Shown here: one piece after another, positions 25,052 through 33,885 of the stretch
How positions within the stretch are numbered: the first letter of the stretch is position 1
How the letters are laid out: each line of letters opens with the position of its first letter
Notes under the pieces: model-generated
Told to the model about the DNA's origin: nothing
Database searches by the model: none
Seen by the model: the letters and a program-made list of their open reading frames with translations, nothing else
Position numbers and translations under genes: made by a program
Assembly: GCF_023701525.1 (NCBI RefSeq)
Contig: NZ_JAMQAW010000031.1
Span: 1 to 55,312 of the forward strand
Origin: Streptomyces albipurpureus
GTDB lineage: Bacteria; Actinomycetota; Actinomycetes; Streptomycetales; Streptomycetaceae
Direction of reading: 5' to 3'
DNA length: 55,312 bases

Positions 25052-26401
25052 TCATCCCGCGCACCACCCGACGAACCGCCCGGCCACCCCTGGCTCGGCC
25101 GCCCAGTGCGTGTGCAGATAACTGGCATGGACCCCGCCCTGGACAAACCCCTCCCGCCGGGGTTCAGGCAGTCGCATCCCCCAGGCGGGGGCAGGCCCCG
25201 CCGTCGGCTCGATCACGGTCCGGTGGAACTCATGCCCGCGCAGTCGGGTACCGACCGCGGCCAGACAACTGTCGGTCAGCGCGACGGCCTCGCGATACCC
25301 GAGCGTCAGCCGCTCGCCCATCCGCGCGTCCGCGTCCAACACCCCGCACATCGGCCGGCCGTCGAGCGATCGCGCCAGATAGAGCAGCCCGGCGCACTCC
25401 GCGGCCACCGGACCCCCCGCGTGCGCGAAATCGGCCACGGCCTTGCGCAGTCCCTCATTGGCGGACAACTCCGCTCCGAACACCTCGGGAAACCCGCCAC
25501 CGATGACCACCCCGGCCGTCCCATCGGGTAGCTGGGTGTCACGCAGCGGATCAAAGGCGACCACCTGCGCACCCGCTGCGGTAAGGAGTTCGAGGTGCTC
25601 GGCGTACGAGAAGGTGAAGGCCGGGCCGCCCGCGACGGCGACCACCGGCCGCCGCTTGCCCGCACCCCCCGAACCGGTCGCCGGCGGAGCCCACGGCTGG
25701 GCGCTGAGCGGTGGTGCGCTCCGGGCCAGGGCGAGGAGCCCCGGCAGATCGCAGCCCTGCCGCACCAGCTCGGCCATGGCCGTGACCGCCGTGACCGCCT
25801 CGGCCCGCCGCTCGGCCACCGGTACCAGCCCCAGATGCCGGGACGGGGTCGCCACCGCCTCGCCGCGCCGCAGCACCCCGAGCACCGGTACCCCCGACTC
25901 CTCCAGCGCGTCTCTGAGCAGCGCCTCATGCCGGTCGGTGCCGACCTTGTTGAGGATGATGCCCCCGATCCGAACCTCCGGGTCGAAGGAGACAAAGCCG
26001 TGCACCAGGGCGGCCACCGACCGCGACTGCGAGGAGGCGTCCACCACCAGCACCACCGGCGCCCGCAGCAACTTCGCCAACTGCGCCGTTGACGCCAGCT
26101 CACCCGCCCCCGACGCACCGTCGTAGAGCCCCATCACCCCCTCCACCACGGCCAGATCGCAGCCCGCCGCGCCGTGCAGGAACAGCGGCGCCATCAGCTC
26201 CGTACCGCAGAGATACGCGTCCAGGTTGCGGCCTGGGCGGCCGGTGGCGAGCGAGTGGTAGCCGGGGTCGATGTAGTCGGGCCCCACCTTGTGCGGGGAC
26301 ACGGCGAGACCCGTCGCGGCGAAGGCCGCCATCAGGCCCGTCGCCACCGTGGTCTTCCCGCTGCCCGACGAGGGTGCGGCGATGACGAGACGCGCTACCA
26401 C
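25052..26401 (-). CDS. cobB: Cobyrinate/hydrogenobyrinate a,c-diamide synthase CobB
   Basis: The 449-residue protein has an N-terminal ATP-dependent ligase domain, with P-loop APSSGSGKTT at residues 9-18 and then KVGPDYIDPGYH and VVEGVMGLYDG. The C-terminal class I glutamine amidotransferase-like domain has the nucleophile Cys in AAECAGLLYLARSLDG and GGGFPEVF. It amidates the a and c side chains of the corrin ring with glutamine. The GTG start overlaps the end of cobO by seven bases, showing tight coupling. It is the last gene of the riboswitch-led minus-strand run. Confidence 0.95.
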   Translation of the reverse strand: MVARLVIAAPSSGSGKTTVATGLMAAFAATGLAVSPHKVGPDYIDPGYHSLATGRPGRNLDAYLCGTELMAPLFLHGAAGCDLAVVEGVMGLYDGASGAGELASTAQLAKLLRAPVVLVVDASSQSRSVAALVHGFVSFDPEVRIGGIILNKVGTDRHEALLRDALEESGVPVLGVLRRGEAVATPSRHLGLVPVAERRAEAVTAVTAMAELVRQGCDLPGLLALARSAPPLSAQPWAPPATGSGGAGKRRPVVAVAGGPAFTFSYAEHLELLTAAGAQVVAFDPLRDTQLPDGTAGVVIGGGFPEVFGAELSANEGLRKAVADFAHAGGPVAAECAGLLYLARSLDGRPMCGVLDADARMGERLTLGYREAVALTDSCLAAVGTRLRGHEFHRTVIEPTAGPAPAWGMRLPEPRREGFVQGGVHASYLHTHWAAEPGVAGRFVGWCAG

Positions 26402-26994
26402 TCGATGCCCCGCTGCCCCTTCTGACCCGCGTCCATCGGGTGCTTGACCTTGGTCATCTCGGTCACCAGATCGGCGAAGTCAAGCAGCTCCGCGGGGGCG
26501 TTGCGGCCGGTGATCACCACATGCTGGTTTCCCGGCCGATCGCGCAGCACCGAGATCACCTCGGCGGTGTCCACCCAACCCCAGTGCAGCGGATAGGCGA
26601 ACTCATCGAGGACGTAGAGCCGGTACGCCTCTGCCGCCAGGTCTCGCTTGACCTGCTCCCAGCCCTCCCGGGCCGCCTCCTCGTTGTTGAACTGGGCATC
26701 GCGCTGCACCCAGGACCAACCCTCGCCCATCTTGTGCCAGTCCACCCGGCCGCCCTCACCGGACGCCCCGAGCACCTTCAGCGCGTTCTCCTCGCCGACC
26801 TTCCACTTCGCCGACTTGACGAACTGGAACACCCCGATCGGCCACCCCTGGTTCCAGGCGCGCAGCGCCAGCCCGAAGGCGGCCGTCGACTTGCCCTTGC
26901 CCGTGCCCGTGTGGACGAACACCAGCGGACGGTTGCGGCGCTGACGTGTGGTGAGCCCGTCGTCCGGTACGACGGACGGTTGTCCCTGCGGCAT
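26395..26994 (-). CDS. cobO: Cob(I)yrinic acid a,c-diamide adenosyltransferase CobO
   Basis: The 199-residue P-loop adenosyltransferase of the CobA/CobO/BtuR type has HTGTGKGKSTAAFGLALRA as its ATP site. Also visible are VFQFVKSAKWKVGEENAL, LYVLDEFAYPLHWGWVD and HVVITGRNAPAELLDFADLVTEM. It attaches the 5'-deoxyadenosyl group to the reduced corrinoid cobalt. Its ATG follows the chelatase stop directly (TAG then ATG), and it overlaps cobB downstream. Confidence 0.97.
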   Translation of the reverse strand: MPQGQPSVVPDDGLTTRQRRNRPLVFVHTGTGKGKSTAAFGLALRAWNQGWPIGVFQFVKSAKWKVGEENALKVLGASGEGGRVDWHKMGEGWSWVQRDAQFNNEEAAREGWEQVKRDLAAEAYRLYVLDEFAYPLHWGWVDTAEVISVLRDRPGNQHVVITGRNAPAELLDFADLVTEMTKVKHPMDAGQKGQRGIEW

Positions 26995-29082
26995 CTATGC
27001 GGCCCTTCCCATCGCTATCGATCCACCCGGGGTCCGGGCGGTCTGCTCACCGGTGTGCCGAGCACTCTTCACCAGACCGGCGATCGCATCCGCCCGCAGT
27101 TCGTCCAGGGTCACCGCCGTGCCCTGGAGGTCGGCCGCGAGCGTGACCGCGAGCCCCAGCCGCACCAGCCCCGACTCACAGTCCACGACGATCGACGCGG
27201 TGCCGTCGGATGCGTGCAGCCGAGCGGCCCGGGCGGCAAGCGCCACCGGGTCGGCCCCGCCGCCCGTGGCGCGCCCATCGGTCACCACGACCAGCAGCGG
27301 ACGGCGCGAAGGGTCGCGCATCCGCTCAACGCGCAGCACGTCATGGGCCTTCAGTAGCCCCGCCGCCAGCGGGGTGCGCCCACCGGTCGGCAGCAGCGCG
27401 AGTCGGGCGGCAGCCGTGTCCACCGACGAGGTCGGCGGCAGCGCCACCTCGGCATCCCGACCGCGGAAGGTGATCAGCCCCACTTTGTCCCGCCGCTGAT
27501 AGGCGTCCAGGAGCAGCGAGAGCACGGCACCCTTGACCGCCCCCATCCGCTGCCTGGCAGCCATCGAACCCGACGCGTCGACCACGAACAGCACCAGGTT
27601 TCCCTCCCGCCCCTCGCGCACGGCCTGCCGTAGATCGTCACGGCGAATCACCAGACCGGGCCCGCTCCGTCCACGGGCGCGCTGATGCGGGGCCGCGGCC
27701 TGCACGGTCGCGGTCAGATGGAGTCGGGACAGAGCGCCTCGCGGCCGGTGGGAGCCCGTCGTCCGGCCGTGCTCGGTCCGGGCACGGGAGCGCCGGCCCG
27801 CCGCCCCCTCGCCGAGACCGGGCACGCTCAGCGCCTTGGTCCGAAAGGGCTCCGCGGCCGAGACAGCGCGCTGTTCACCGCTGCCGCCGGACGCGGGCTC
27901 CTGGGGCTGGGGCTGCGCGGGTCCGTCGTCCGGGGCCGGCGCGTCGGGGGCGTCCCGCGGGGGCTCTCCACCCTCGCCGCCACCGTCAGGGCCGCCATCG
28001 GGGTCTCCACCAGGGCCGCCATCAGGTCCGGGATCGGGGTCGGTGTCGGGATCGGGGTCATTTTCTCCGGACCCGCCGAACTCCTCCAGCGTCTGGTCGA
28101 GTTTGTCCTCATCCAGACCCGGCGCGTCAAAGGGATTGCGCCGCCGCCGATGCGGGAGCGCCAGGAGGGCCGCCTGCCGGACATCCTCGGCGAGTACCTC
28201 GGTACGCCCCGCCCAGGCGGCCAACGCGGTGGCCGTACGCGCCATCACGATGTCGGCACGCATCCCGTCGACCTCGAACGCGGCGCAGGTGGCCGCGATC
28301 TGCCGTAGCGCGTCGTCTCCCAACCCGACCGTGGGCAGCAGCGCCCGGGCCGCGACGATTCGCGCCCTCAGGGCGTCTTCCTCACCGGTCCAGCGCGTCG
28401 CGAACCCCGCCGGCTCGTCGTCGTACGCCAGCCTTCGCCGCACCACTTCGACCCGCTGCTCCGGCTCCCGTGACGCGGCCACCTCCACCGTGAGGCCGAA
28501 CCGGTCAAGGAGTTGCGGCCGGAGCTCACCCTCCTCCGGGTTCATCGTCCCCACCAGCAGAAACCGCGCCGCGTGCCGTACCGAGACACCTTCGCGCTCC
28601 ACATAGGAAGCACCCATGGCGGCGGCATCCAGCAGCACATCCACCAGATGGTCATGGAGCAGGTTCACTTCGTCGACATACAGGATTCCGCGGTGCGCGT
28701 CCGCGAGCAGCCCCGGCTCAAAGGCCTTGACGCCGTCCGCGAGCGCCCGTTCGATGTCCAACGCGCCCACCAGCCGGTCCTCGGACGCCCCCACCGGCAA
28801 CTCCACCATCCTGGCGGGGCGTTCGGTGGCGGAGCCCGGCTCATGGGGTCCGTCCGGGCACCCGGGGTCGGGTGCGAGGGGATCACAGGAGAACCGGCAG
28901 CCGGGGATCACGGAGACCTCTGGTATCAGGGCCGCCAGCGCCCGGACCGCGGTGCTCTTCGCCGTGCCCTTCTCACCGCGGACGAGCACACCGCCGACCC
29001 GCGGTGATACGGCGTTCAGCAGCAGGGCGAGCCGTAGGTCGTCCTGTCCGACAATGGCGGTGAACGGGTACGGCGTGCTCAT
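26995..29082 (-). CDS. Putative cobaltochelatase subunit (AAA+ plus VWA, ChlI/ChlD type)
   Basis: The 695-residue protein fuses an AAA+ domain (about residues 5-330: Walker A in VRGEKGTAKSTAVRAL, Walker B ILYVDEVNLL, sensor in LVGTMNPEEGELRPQLLDRF) to a VWA domain (about 490-680). The VWA MIDAS motif is D-A-S-G-S with a later VVTDGRATGG. Between them is an acidic Asp/Pro/Gly linker. It is the ATPase/adaptor module that works with a large CobN/ChlH subunit to insert cobalt or magnesium. No CobN is in the window. The start at 29082 is fixed by GGAGGAGG five bases before the ATG; the longer frame upstream is non-coding. Confidence 0.92.
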   Translation of the reverse strand: MSTPYPFTAIVGQDDLRLALLLNAVSPRVGGVLVRGEKGTAKSTAVRALAALIPEVSVIPGCRFSCDPLAPDPGCPDGPHEPGSATERPARMVELPVGASEDRLVGALDIERALADGVKAFEPGLLADAHRGILYVDEVNLLHDHLVDVLLDAAAMGASYVEREGVSVRHAARFLLVGTMNPEEGELRPQLLDRFGLTVEVAASREPEQRVEVVRRRLAYDDEPAGFATRWTGEEDALRARIVAARALLPTVGLGDDALRQIAATCAAFEVDGMRADIVMARTATALAAWAGRTEVLAEDVRQAALLALPHRRRRNPFDAPGLDEDKLDQTLEEFGGSGENDPDPDTDPDPGPDGGPGGDPDGGPDGGGEGGEPPRDAPDAPAPDDGPAQPQPQEPASGGSGEQRAVSAAEPFRTKALSVPGLGEGAAGRRSRARTEHGRTTGSHRPRGALSRLHLTATVQAAAPHQRARGRSGPGLVIRRDDLRQAVREGREGNLVLFVVDASGSMAARQRMGAVKGAVLSLLLDAYQRRDKVGLITFRGRDAEVALPPTSSVDTAAARLALLPTGGRTPLAAGLLKAHDVLRVERMRDPSRRPLLVVVTDGRATGGGADPVALAARAARLHASDGTASIVVDCESGLVRLGLAVTLAADLQGTAVTLDELRADAIAGLVKSARHTGEQTARTPGGSIAMGRAA

Positions 29083-29263
29083 CCGGCCTCCTCCGTGGTG
29101 TGCGAATGTGTCTGTGGTCGCCGAGGTGACTGCGCTGACCGCGGCGATCTCGGGATGTGCTCCGGTGCTGTTGTGCTGACTGCTGCTGTGTGGGCGGCGG
29201 GTGTGTCGGCGGCGGGTGTGTCGGCGTCGCGGGACCGATGGTCCTGGGCCGCCGTCGACCCGC
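29083..29263 (-). other. Spacer between cobQ and the chelatase gene where cobN is often found
   Basis: This 181-bp gap contains a short tandem-like repeat (GACACACCCGCCGCC, about twice, near 29190-29225). One frame through it ends in TGA overlapping the chelatase ATG. I see no recognisable CobN sequence in it. Confidence 0.45.
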
Positions 29264-30841
29264 TCACCGAACCCGCCCCGGCCGTGGGGTTCCGTCTTCG
29301 GCCTTCGCCCGGGGGAGCGGCGGCGCTCCGGGGGGAACGAACGGAAGCCCCGCGGGCGCACCCCGCTCGATCAGCCGCAGCAGCGCGTCCGTATCGGCGT
29401 GCTCCTCGATGAGATCGCCGAGCCGGTCCAACTGCTCCTCGCGCAGCGCGCCGAACGACGTATCGGGGGCGGGGGTGAAGCGCCGCCCGGTGGCCCTGGC
29501 GACCTCCCGCAGAAACCGCCGACGGAAGCCGTCGCTCTCCAGCGAGCCATGCCAGTGGGTGCCCCACACCGCCCCCACCCGGCACCCCGCCAAAAAGGGC
29601 TCTCCGCCGAGGACCTCGGCCACCCCGTGATGGATCTCGTACCCCTCCACCCGTTCACCGAGCGCTTCACCGACCGGCCGGGCAAGGGTCTTCTCGACCG
29701 CGAACCGTACGCGTACGGGCAGCAGCCCCAGCCCCGGCACCGAGCCCAGCCCGGATTCGATGTCGTCCTGGATGTGCTCGCCCAGCAGTTGGAAGCCGCC
29801 GCAGATACCCAGTACCGGGCGCCCGTCCGCCGCCCGCCGCGCCAACTCCCGCGCCAGACCGCGCTCCCGTAGCCACTGGAGCGCGCGGACCGTGCCGCGG
29901 GTGCCCGGGACGATCACCAGATCCGCGTCGGACAGCTCCTCGGGCCGATCGACGAAGCGCACGATCACCCCCGGCTCGGCGGCCAGCGCGTCCACATCGG
30001 TGAAGTTGGACATCAGCGGTAGGGCGCACACCGCGACCCGCAGAATGTCCTCGCCGACCGGCGGTGCCGTGACCGACTCACGCACCGCCCCGCGCAGGGA
30101 CACCCGCAGCCCGTCCTCCTCATCGATGCCGAGCCCGTGCGCGTAGGGCAGCACACCGTAGGTCCGCCGCCCGGTGAGCCCTTCGAGCATGTCCAGGCCC
30201 GGTTCCAACAGGGACACATCGCCACGGAACTTGTTGATCAGATAGCCCGCCACCAGCCGCTGGTCCTCGGCGCCCAGCAGCGCTGTCGTACCGAAGAAGG
30301 AAGCGAACACCCCACCGCGGTCAATGTCTCCGACAACCAGCACCGGAAGCCGCGCCGCCCGGGCCACCCCCATGTTCACGATGTCCGTACGCCGCAGATT
30401 GATCTCGGCGGGACTACCCGCCCCCTCGCAGATCACCGCGTCATGGGTGGCCCGCAACTCCTCCAGACACTCCACCACGGTGCCCAGCAGGGCCTGCTGG
30501 CGGCCGCCGTGATAGCCGCGGGCACTCATCTCACCCACCGGCTTCCCCATCAGCACGACCTGGCTGGAGCGGTCGCTGCCCGGTTTGAGGAGCACCGGGT
30601 TCATCAGCGCGCTGGGCTCGACCCGGGCGGCCTGCGCCTGCATGGCCTGCGCACGGCCGATCTCCGCGCCCTCCCGGGTCACAAAGGAGTTCAGGGACAT
30701 GTTCTGGCCCTTGAAGGGGGCCACCTTCACCCCCTGGCGCACCAGCCACCGGCAGATGCCCGCGGTGACCACGCTCTTGCCGGCGTCCGATGTCGTACCG
30801 GCGATCAGTAGCCCGCCCCCGATGTGCCCACCGCTCTTCAT
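29264..30841 (-). CDS. cobQ: Cobyric acid synthase CobQ
   Basis: The 525-residue glutamine-dependent amidase makes cobyric acid by amidating side chains b, d, e and g. The N-terminal domain has P-loop GTTSDAGKSV (about 14-23), FKGQNMSLNSFVT, and EGAGSPAEINLR. The C-terminal GATase domain has the nucleophile Cys in VLGICGGFQLLGE, YEIHHG and the catalytic His in WGTHWHGSLESDGFRR. The ATG at 30841 shares ATGA with the cobD stop. The longer open frame upstream is a shadow of cobD. Confidence 0.97.
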   Translation of the reverse strand: MKSGGHIGGGLLIAGTTSDAGKSVVTAGICRWLVRQGVKVAPFKGQNMSLNSFVTREGAEIGRAQAMQAQAARVEPSALMNPVLLKPGSDRSSQVVLMGKPVGEMSARGYHGGRQQALLGTVVECLEELRATHDAVICEGAGSPAEINLRRTDIVNMGVARAARLPVLVVGDIDRGGVFASFFGTTALLGAEDQRLVAGYLINKFRGDVSLLEPGLDMLEGLTGRRTYGVLPYAHGLGIDEEDGLRVSLRGAVRESVTAPPVGEDILRVAVCALPLMSNFTDVDALAAEPGVIVRFVDRPEELSDADLVIVPGTRGTVRALQWLRERGLARELARRAADGRPVLGICGGFQLLGEHIQDDIESGLGSVPGLGLLPVRVRFAVEKTLARPVGEALGERVEGYEIHHGVAEVLGGEPFLAGCRVGAVWGTHWHGSLESDGFRRRFLREVARATGRRFTPAPDTSFGALREEQLDRLGDLIEEHADTDALLRLIERGAPAGLPFVPPGAPPLPRAKAEDGTPRPGRVR

Positions 30842-31806
30842 CCGGTCCCTCTCAGTCCTCGGCGGCGCTGTGCGGCTCGCTGGAACAGCGACCGTCCGAC
30901 CACGCTCGCGCCCAGCGCCAGCAGAGTGACCCGCTGGGAGAGCCGGACCGCCCGCTCGATGTCCCCGACCGCGACCGGCCGGCCCGTGCCATGGAGCACC
31001 GGCCGATGCTCGATCCGTCCCCCGTAGGACAGGGACCCGCCCAGCCGTACCCCCAGCGCCCCGGCGAACGAGGCCTCCACGGGACCCGCGTTGGGACTGG
31101 GGTGTCGATGGGCATCGGACCGCCAGGCGCGTACGGCGCCCATCGCGTCCGGGCCCGCCGCGGCGGCGAGAGCGGCCGTCAGCCGCGCCCCGGGCCAGCC
31201 GGCGACATCGTCCAGCCGGGCCGATGCCCAGCCGAACCGTCGGTGGCGCGGCGAACGATGGCCCACCATCGCGTCCAGGGTGTTCACCGCGCGGAACGCC
31301 AGCAGACCGGGTACGCCCGCGACCGCGCCCCACACCAGGGCCCCCACGACGGCGTCGGAGGTGTTCTCCGCGACGGACTCCACGACGGCCCGGGCGATCT
31401 GCTGTTCATCCAGGGCGTGGGGGTCGCGCCCGCACAGGTGTGGCAGCCGGCCACGGGCCTTCTCGGTGTCGCCCGCCGCGAGTGCCGCACCGATGGCACG
31501 GGCCTCTCGCCCCAGCGACGTTCCTCCGACGACGGTCCAGGTGGCGGCGGCGGTCAGCGCGATGGATGCGGCGGGGCCGCGCCGGGTGATACGGGAGAGG
31601 AGAGCGGCGGTGGCGGCGACCGAGCCGACACAGACGGCTGTGTGCAGCGCACCCCAGCCGCGGTGATCACGCCAGAGGGCGTGCTCAACAGCGCCCGCGG
31701 CCCGTCCGAACAGAGCGACCGGATGTCCTCGGCGGGGGTCGCCGAGCAGGAGGTCGCACGCCAGACCAGCGGTGGCGCCGTACGCGAAGACACGATCGGC
31801 ACGCAT
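30838..31806 (-). CDS. cobD: Adenosylcobinamide-phosphate synthase CobD/CbiB
   Basis: The roughly 322-residue integral membrane protein attaches the aminopropanol (phosphate) arm to adenosylcobyric acid. Motifs include LLGDPRRGHPVALFGRA, RAVVESVAENTSDAVVGAL, FRAVNTLDAMVGHR and HRHPSPNAGPVEASFAGALGVRLGG, all typical of CbiB. I chose the ATG at 31806 (MRADRVFAYG). A TTG eight codons upstream is possible. A 50-codon ORF ends four bases before this ATG, so translation may be coupled to it. The stop overlaps the cobQ start (ATGA). Confidence 0.94.
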   Translation of the reverse strand: MRADRVFAYGATAGLACDLLLGDPRRGHPVALFGRAAGAVEHALWRDHRGWGALHTAVCVGSVAATAALLSRITRRGPAASIALTAAATWTVVGGTSLGREARAIGAALAAGDTEKARGRLPHLCGRDPHALDEQQIARAVVESVAENTSDAVVGALVWGAVAGVPGLLAFRAVNTLDAMVGHRSPRHRRFGWASARLDDVAGWPGARLTAALAAAAGPDAMGAVRAWRSDAHRHPSPNAGPVEASFAGALGVRLGGSLSYGGRIEHRPVLHGTGRPVAVGDIERAVRLSQRVTLLALGASVVGRSLFQRAAQRRRGLRGTG

Positions 31807-31810
31807 CGGA

Positions 31811-31963
31811 TCAGGCCGGTGTTCCGCCAAGAAGGGCCCTTACGGCCCGGGCCGCTCGCTCGCCGTCCCGGGGCGCGGCCACCTCCCAGGGCGCTGGCGG
31901 CGACGCTTCCATGGGTGGCGTGGTGCCGTCGATCAGGGCAGGGGCTGAACCGCAGCCGGGCAT
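31811..31963 (-). CDS. Candidate 50-residue ORF between the B12 riboswitch and cobD
   Basis: This short ORF, too small for a typical gene call, starts with ATG at 31961-31963. It is preceded by TGAGGAC about eight bases upstream, the best ribosome site in the leader. It ends in TGA four bases before the cobD ATG. The product begins MPGCGSAPALIDG and ends RAARAVRALLGGTPA. It has no recognised domain. It could be a leader peptide coupling riboswitch control to cobD, the stump of a deleted first gene, or chance. Confidence 0.35.
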   Translation of the reverse strand: MPGCGSAPALIDGTTPPMEASPPAPWEVAAPRDGERAARAVRALLGGTPA

Positions 31964-31984
31964 GGCGATATGTCCTCACTCAGG

Positions 31985-32135
31985 GTGTCCGCGCCCTGGT
32001 CTGACGTGATCGACGGTTGGAGTTCCTGGCTCGCGGGGATCGCTCCCCGGTGACAGTGGCGGGACCGCGCCGGATTCGCACCGGCTTCCTCTGTTGCCGT
32101 CGTCTTGGCCCCGGCAGTCCACCATGCTGTGAGAA
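31985..32135 (-). promoter_or_regulatory. Cobalamin (B12) riboswitch
   Basis: On the minus strand, the conserved B12-aptamer elements appear in order. GGAAGCCGGTGCGAATCCGG is at about 32070-32089, then the box CCCGCCACTGT at 32053-32063, a G/C-rich hairpin (CGGGGAGCGATCCCCG), and AGCCAGGAA at 32023-32031. It lies upstream of the 50-codon ORF, cobD, cobQ, the chelatase, cobO and cobB, and should shut down this run when adenosylcobalamin is present. The ribosome site of the first ORF follows about 45 bases after the AGCCAGGAA element, which favours translational control (inference). Confidence 0.92.
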
Positions 32136-32316
32136 CACCCGTCAACCTGCCTTTGACCTGCGATGAGTCAGTGTGCCGAGCCCCACACGGACAGGAGTGG
32201 CCGATGGGTCCTGGGAACGCACAGAAGCCGAGCCAGAGATCCCGGGAGGGGATGTCCGGCCCGGCTGGTGAGGCGGGGCCCGGTACCGCGGGTACCGGAG
32301 GGGACCGCGCTGGCCG

Positions 32317-32541
32317 TCAGGTGACGATCAGATAGATCCCGAAGCTCACTGCCGCCAGGCAGAGCGCGAAGCAGGCATACGCACCCACCCGCGGCAGGGT
32401 CACGGAAGCCGTGCTGCCACCGGCCGTCGACGGCTGCTTGCTCAGACCGATGATGCCCAGGGTGAACAGGCCCACCAGGGCGACGGTGGCGACGAGGCTC
32501 ACGCCGAACACTGAGCCGAGGGCTACCCAGTCGATTTTCAT
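32317..32541 (-). CDS. Small two-helix membrane protein partnered with Pit
   Basis: The 74-residue protein has two predicted membrane helices (about residues 6-33 and 52-73) joined by a Ser/Thr/Gly-rich loop. No domain family is recognised. It follows the phosphate transporter by 12 bases and is clearly co-transcribed. A comparable small ORF follows pitH2 in S. coelicolor (SCO1846, from memory). It may stabilise or regulate the transporter, but that is inference. Confidence 0.75.
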   Translation of the reverse strand: MKIDWVALGSVFGVSLVATVALVGLFTLGIIGLSKQPSTAGGSTASVTLPRVGAYACFALCLAAVSFGIYLIVT

Positions 32542-32553
32542 GGTCTTCAGTCC

Positions 32554-33816
32554 TTACACCGCGGCCGGGCTTGCGGGACCGGCTTCGGGGGTCGCGGCAT
32601 TGCGGGCCGGGATGGTGGTCTTGAGGTCGTCGAGGGAGTGGCTCATGGAGACACCGGCCGGAGGCGGGGTGACGGCCGCGATGGCGGTGGTCACGACGCC
32701 GGGCTCATCGCCGTCGGAGACATCGTTGACGTTGTTGTGGTCGACCACCTGGCGGCGGGAGATAAACCAGATGGCGGTCGAGGAGGCGATCAGGAAGACG
32801 GCCACGGCCGCGACGCCCCAGTCGCCCTGCTTGGTCACGTACTCGGAGCCCGCTGCTACCAGACCGGCGGCCGGCAGGGTCAGACCCCAGGCCACGAACA
32901 TCCGGGTGGCGGTGGACCAGCGCACCACACCGCCCTTGCGGCCGAGGCCCGCGCCCATCACCGCACCGGAGCAGGAGTGGGTGGTGGAGAGCGAGAAGCC
33001 GAGGTTCGAGGAGGCGAGGATGACGCTGGCCGCGCTGGTCTGGGCGGCGAAGCCCTGCTGCGGCTGGAGGTCGGTCAGGCCCTTGCCCATGGTGCGGATG
33101 ATGCGCCAGCCGCCGAGGTAGGTACCCAGGGCGATGGCGATACCCGCGGAGGCGATGACCCACATCGGAGGGTTGGAACCGGGGACGAGCACTCCACCGG
33201 CGACCAGGGCCAGGGTGATGACACCCATCGTCTTCTGGGCGTCATTGGTGCCGTGGGCCAGCGAGACCAGTCCGGCCGAGGCGATCTGACCGGCGCGGTA
33301 TCCCTTGGCGGTGGACTTCGGGTCGGTGTTGCGACCGATGCGGTAGGTCAGCCGGGACGCGAGGTAGGCGGCCAGACCGGCGACCAGGGGGGCCGCGATA
33401 GCGGGGATCAGTACTTTGGTGACGATGGTGCCGCCATTGACTCCACTGGTACCGACCGAGGCGATGGTCGCACCGATCAGACCACCCATCAGGGCGTGCG
33501 AGGAGCTGGACGGCAGACCGATCAGCCAGGTCAGCAGATTCCAGAGGATGGCGCCGACGAGCGCCGCGAAGATCACTTCAGGGGTGATGCCTGACTCGTT
33601 GACGATGCCGCTGGAGATCGTCTTGGCGACCTCCACCGAAAGAAACGCGCCGACGAGGTTGAGCACCGCGGACATCGCGACCGCGGCCTTGGGTTTCATC
33701 GCGCCGGTCGAGATGGTCGTCGCCATCGCATTGGCCGTGTCGTGGAAACCGTTCGTGAAATCGAACACGAGAGCCGTCACGATCACAATCGCGAGCAGCA
33801 GCGTGATGTGTTCCAT
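32554..33816 (-). CDS. pitH2: Low-affinity inorganic phosphate transporter, Pit family
   Basis: The 420-residue membrane protein has the two inverted Pit signatures: FDFTNGFHDTANAMATTIST near residue 18 and SLAHGTNDAQKTMGVITLAL near 208, each with the N-D-x-x-x-A-like core. It also has LPSSSSHALMGGLIGA and STTHSCSGAVMGAG, the repeated Ser/His loops. It should import phosphate, probably as a metal-phosphate with protons. Length and context match PitH2 of S. coelicolor. A PHO-box-like direct repeat 50-70 bases upstream suggests PhoP control. Confidence 0.94.
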   Translation of the reverse strand: MEHITLLLAIVIVTALVFDFTNGFHDTANAMATTISTGAMKPKAAVAMSAVLNLVGAFLSVEVAKTISSGIVNESGITPEVIFAALVGAILWNLLTWLIGLPSSSSHALMGGLIGATIASVGTSGVNGGTIVTKVLIPAIAAPLVAGLAAYLASRLTYRIGRNTDPKSTAKGYRAGQIASAGLVSLAHGTNDAQKTMGVITLALVAGGVLVPGSNPPMWVIASAGIAIALGTYLGGWRIIRTMGKGLTDLQPQQGFAAQTSAASVILASSNLGFSLSTTHSCSGAVMGAGLGRKGGVVRWSTATRMFVAWGLTLPAAGLVAAGSEYVTKQGDWGVAAVAVFLIASSTAIWFISRRQVVDHNNVNDVSDGDEPGVVTTAIAAVTPPPAGVSMSHSLDDLKTTIPARNAATPEAGPASPAAV

Positions 33817-33863
33817 TTACCCAGGCAATCTATCGACGTCAGTGACATCGCGAACGTAGATAA

Positions 33864-33885
33864 CCTGGGTGAACGGAAGGTGAAC
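33864..33885 (-). promoter_or_regulatory. PHO box: two adjacent 11-bp direct repeats
   Basis: On the minus strand, GTTCACCTTCC is immediately followed by GTTCACCCAGG. This matches the 11-base direct-repeat unit bound by PhoP in Streptomyces (G-T/G-T-C-A-C-C core). The sites end 48 bases before the pit start codon at 33816, a suitable place for activation or repression. Confidence 0.82.

Noticed and set aside
29264..31333. Extended 689-residue version of CobQ
   Set aside because: The extra N terminus is cobD sequence in another frame; the ATGA overlap at 30838-30841 gives the natural start.
30790..32004. 404-residue plus-strand ORF across cobD and the leader
   Set aside because: Antisense to cobD; no domain.
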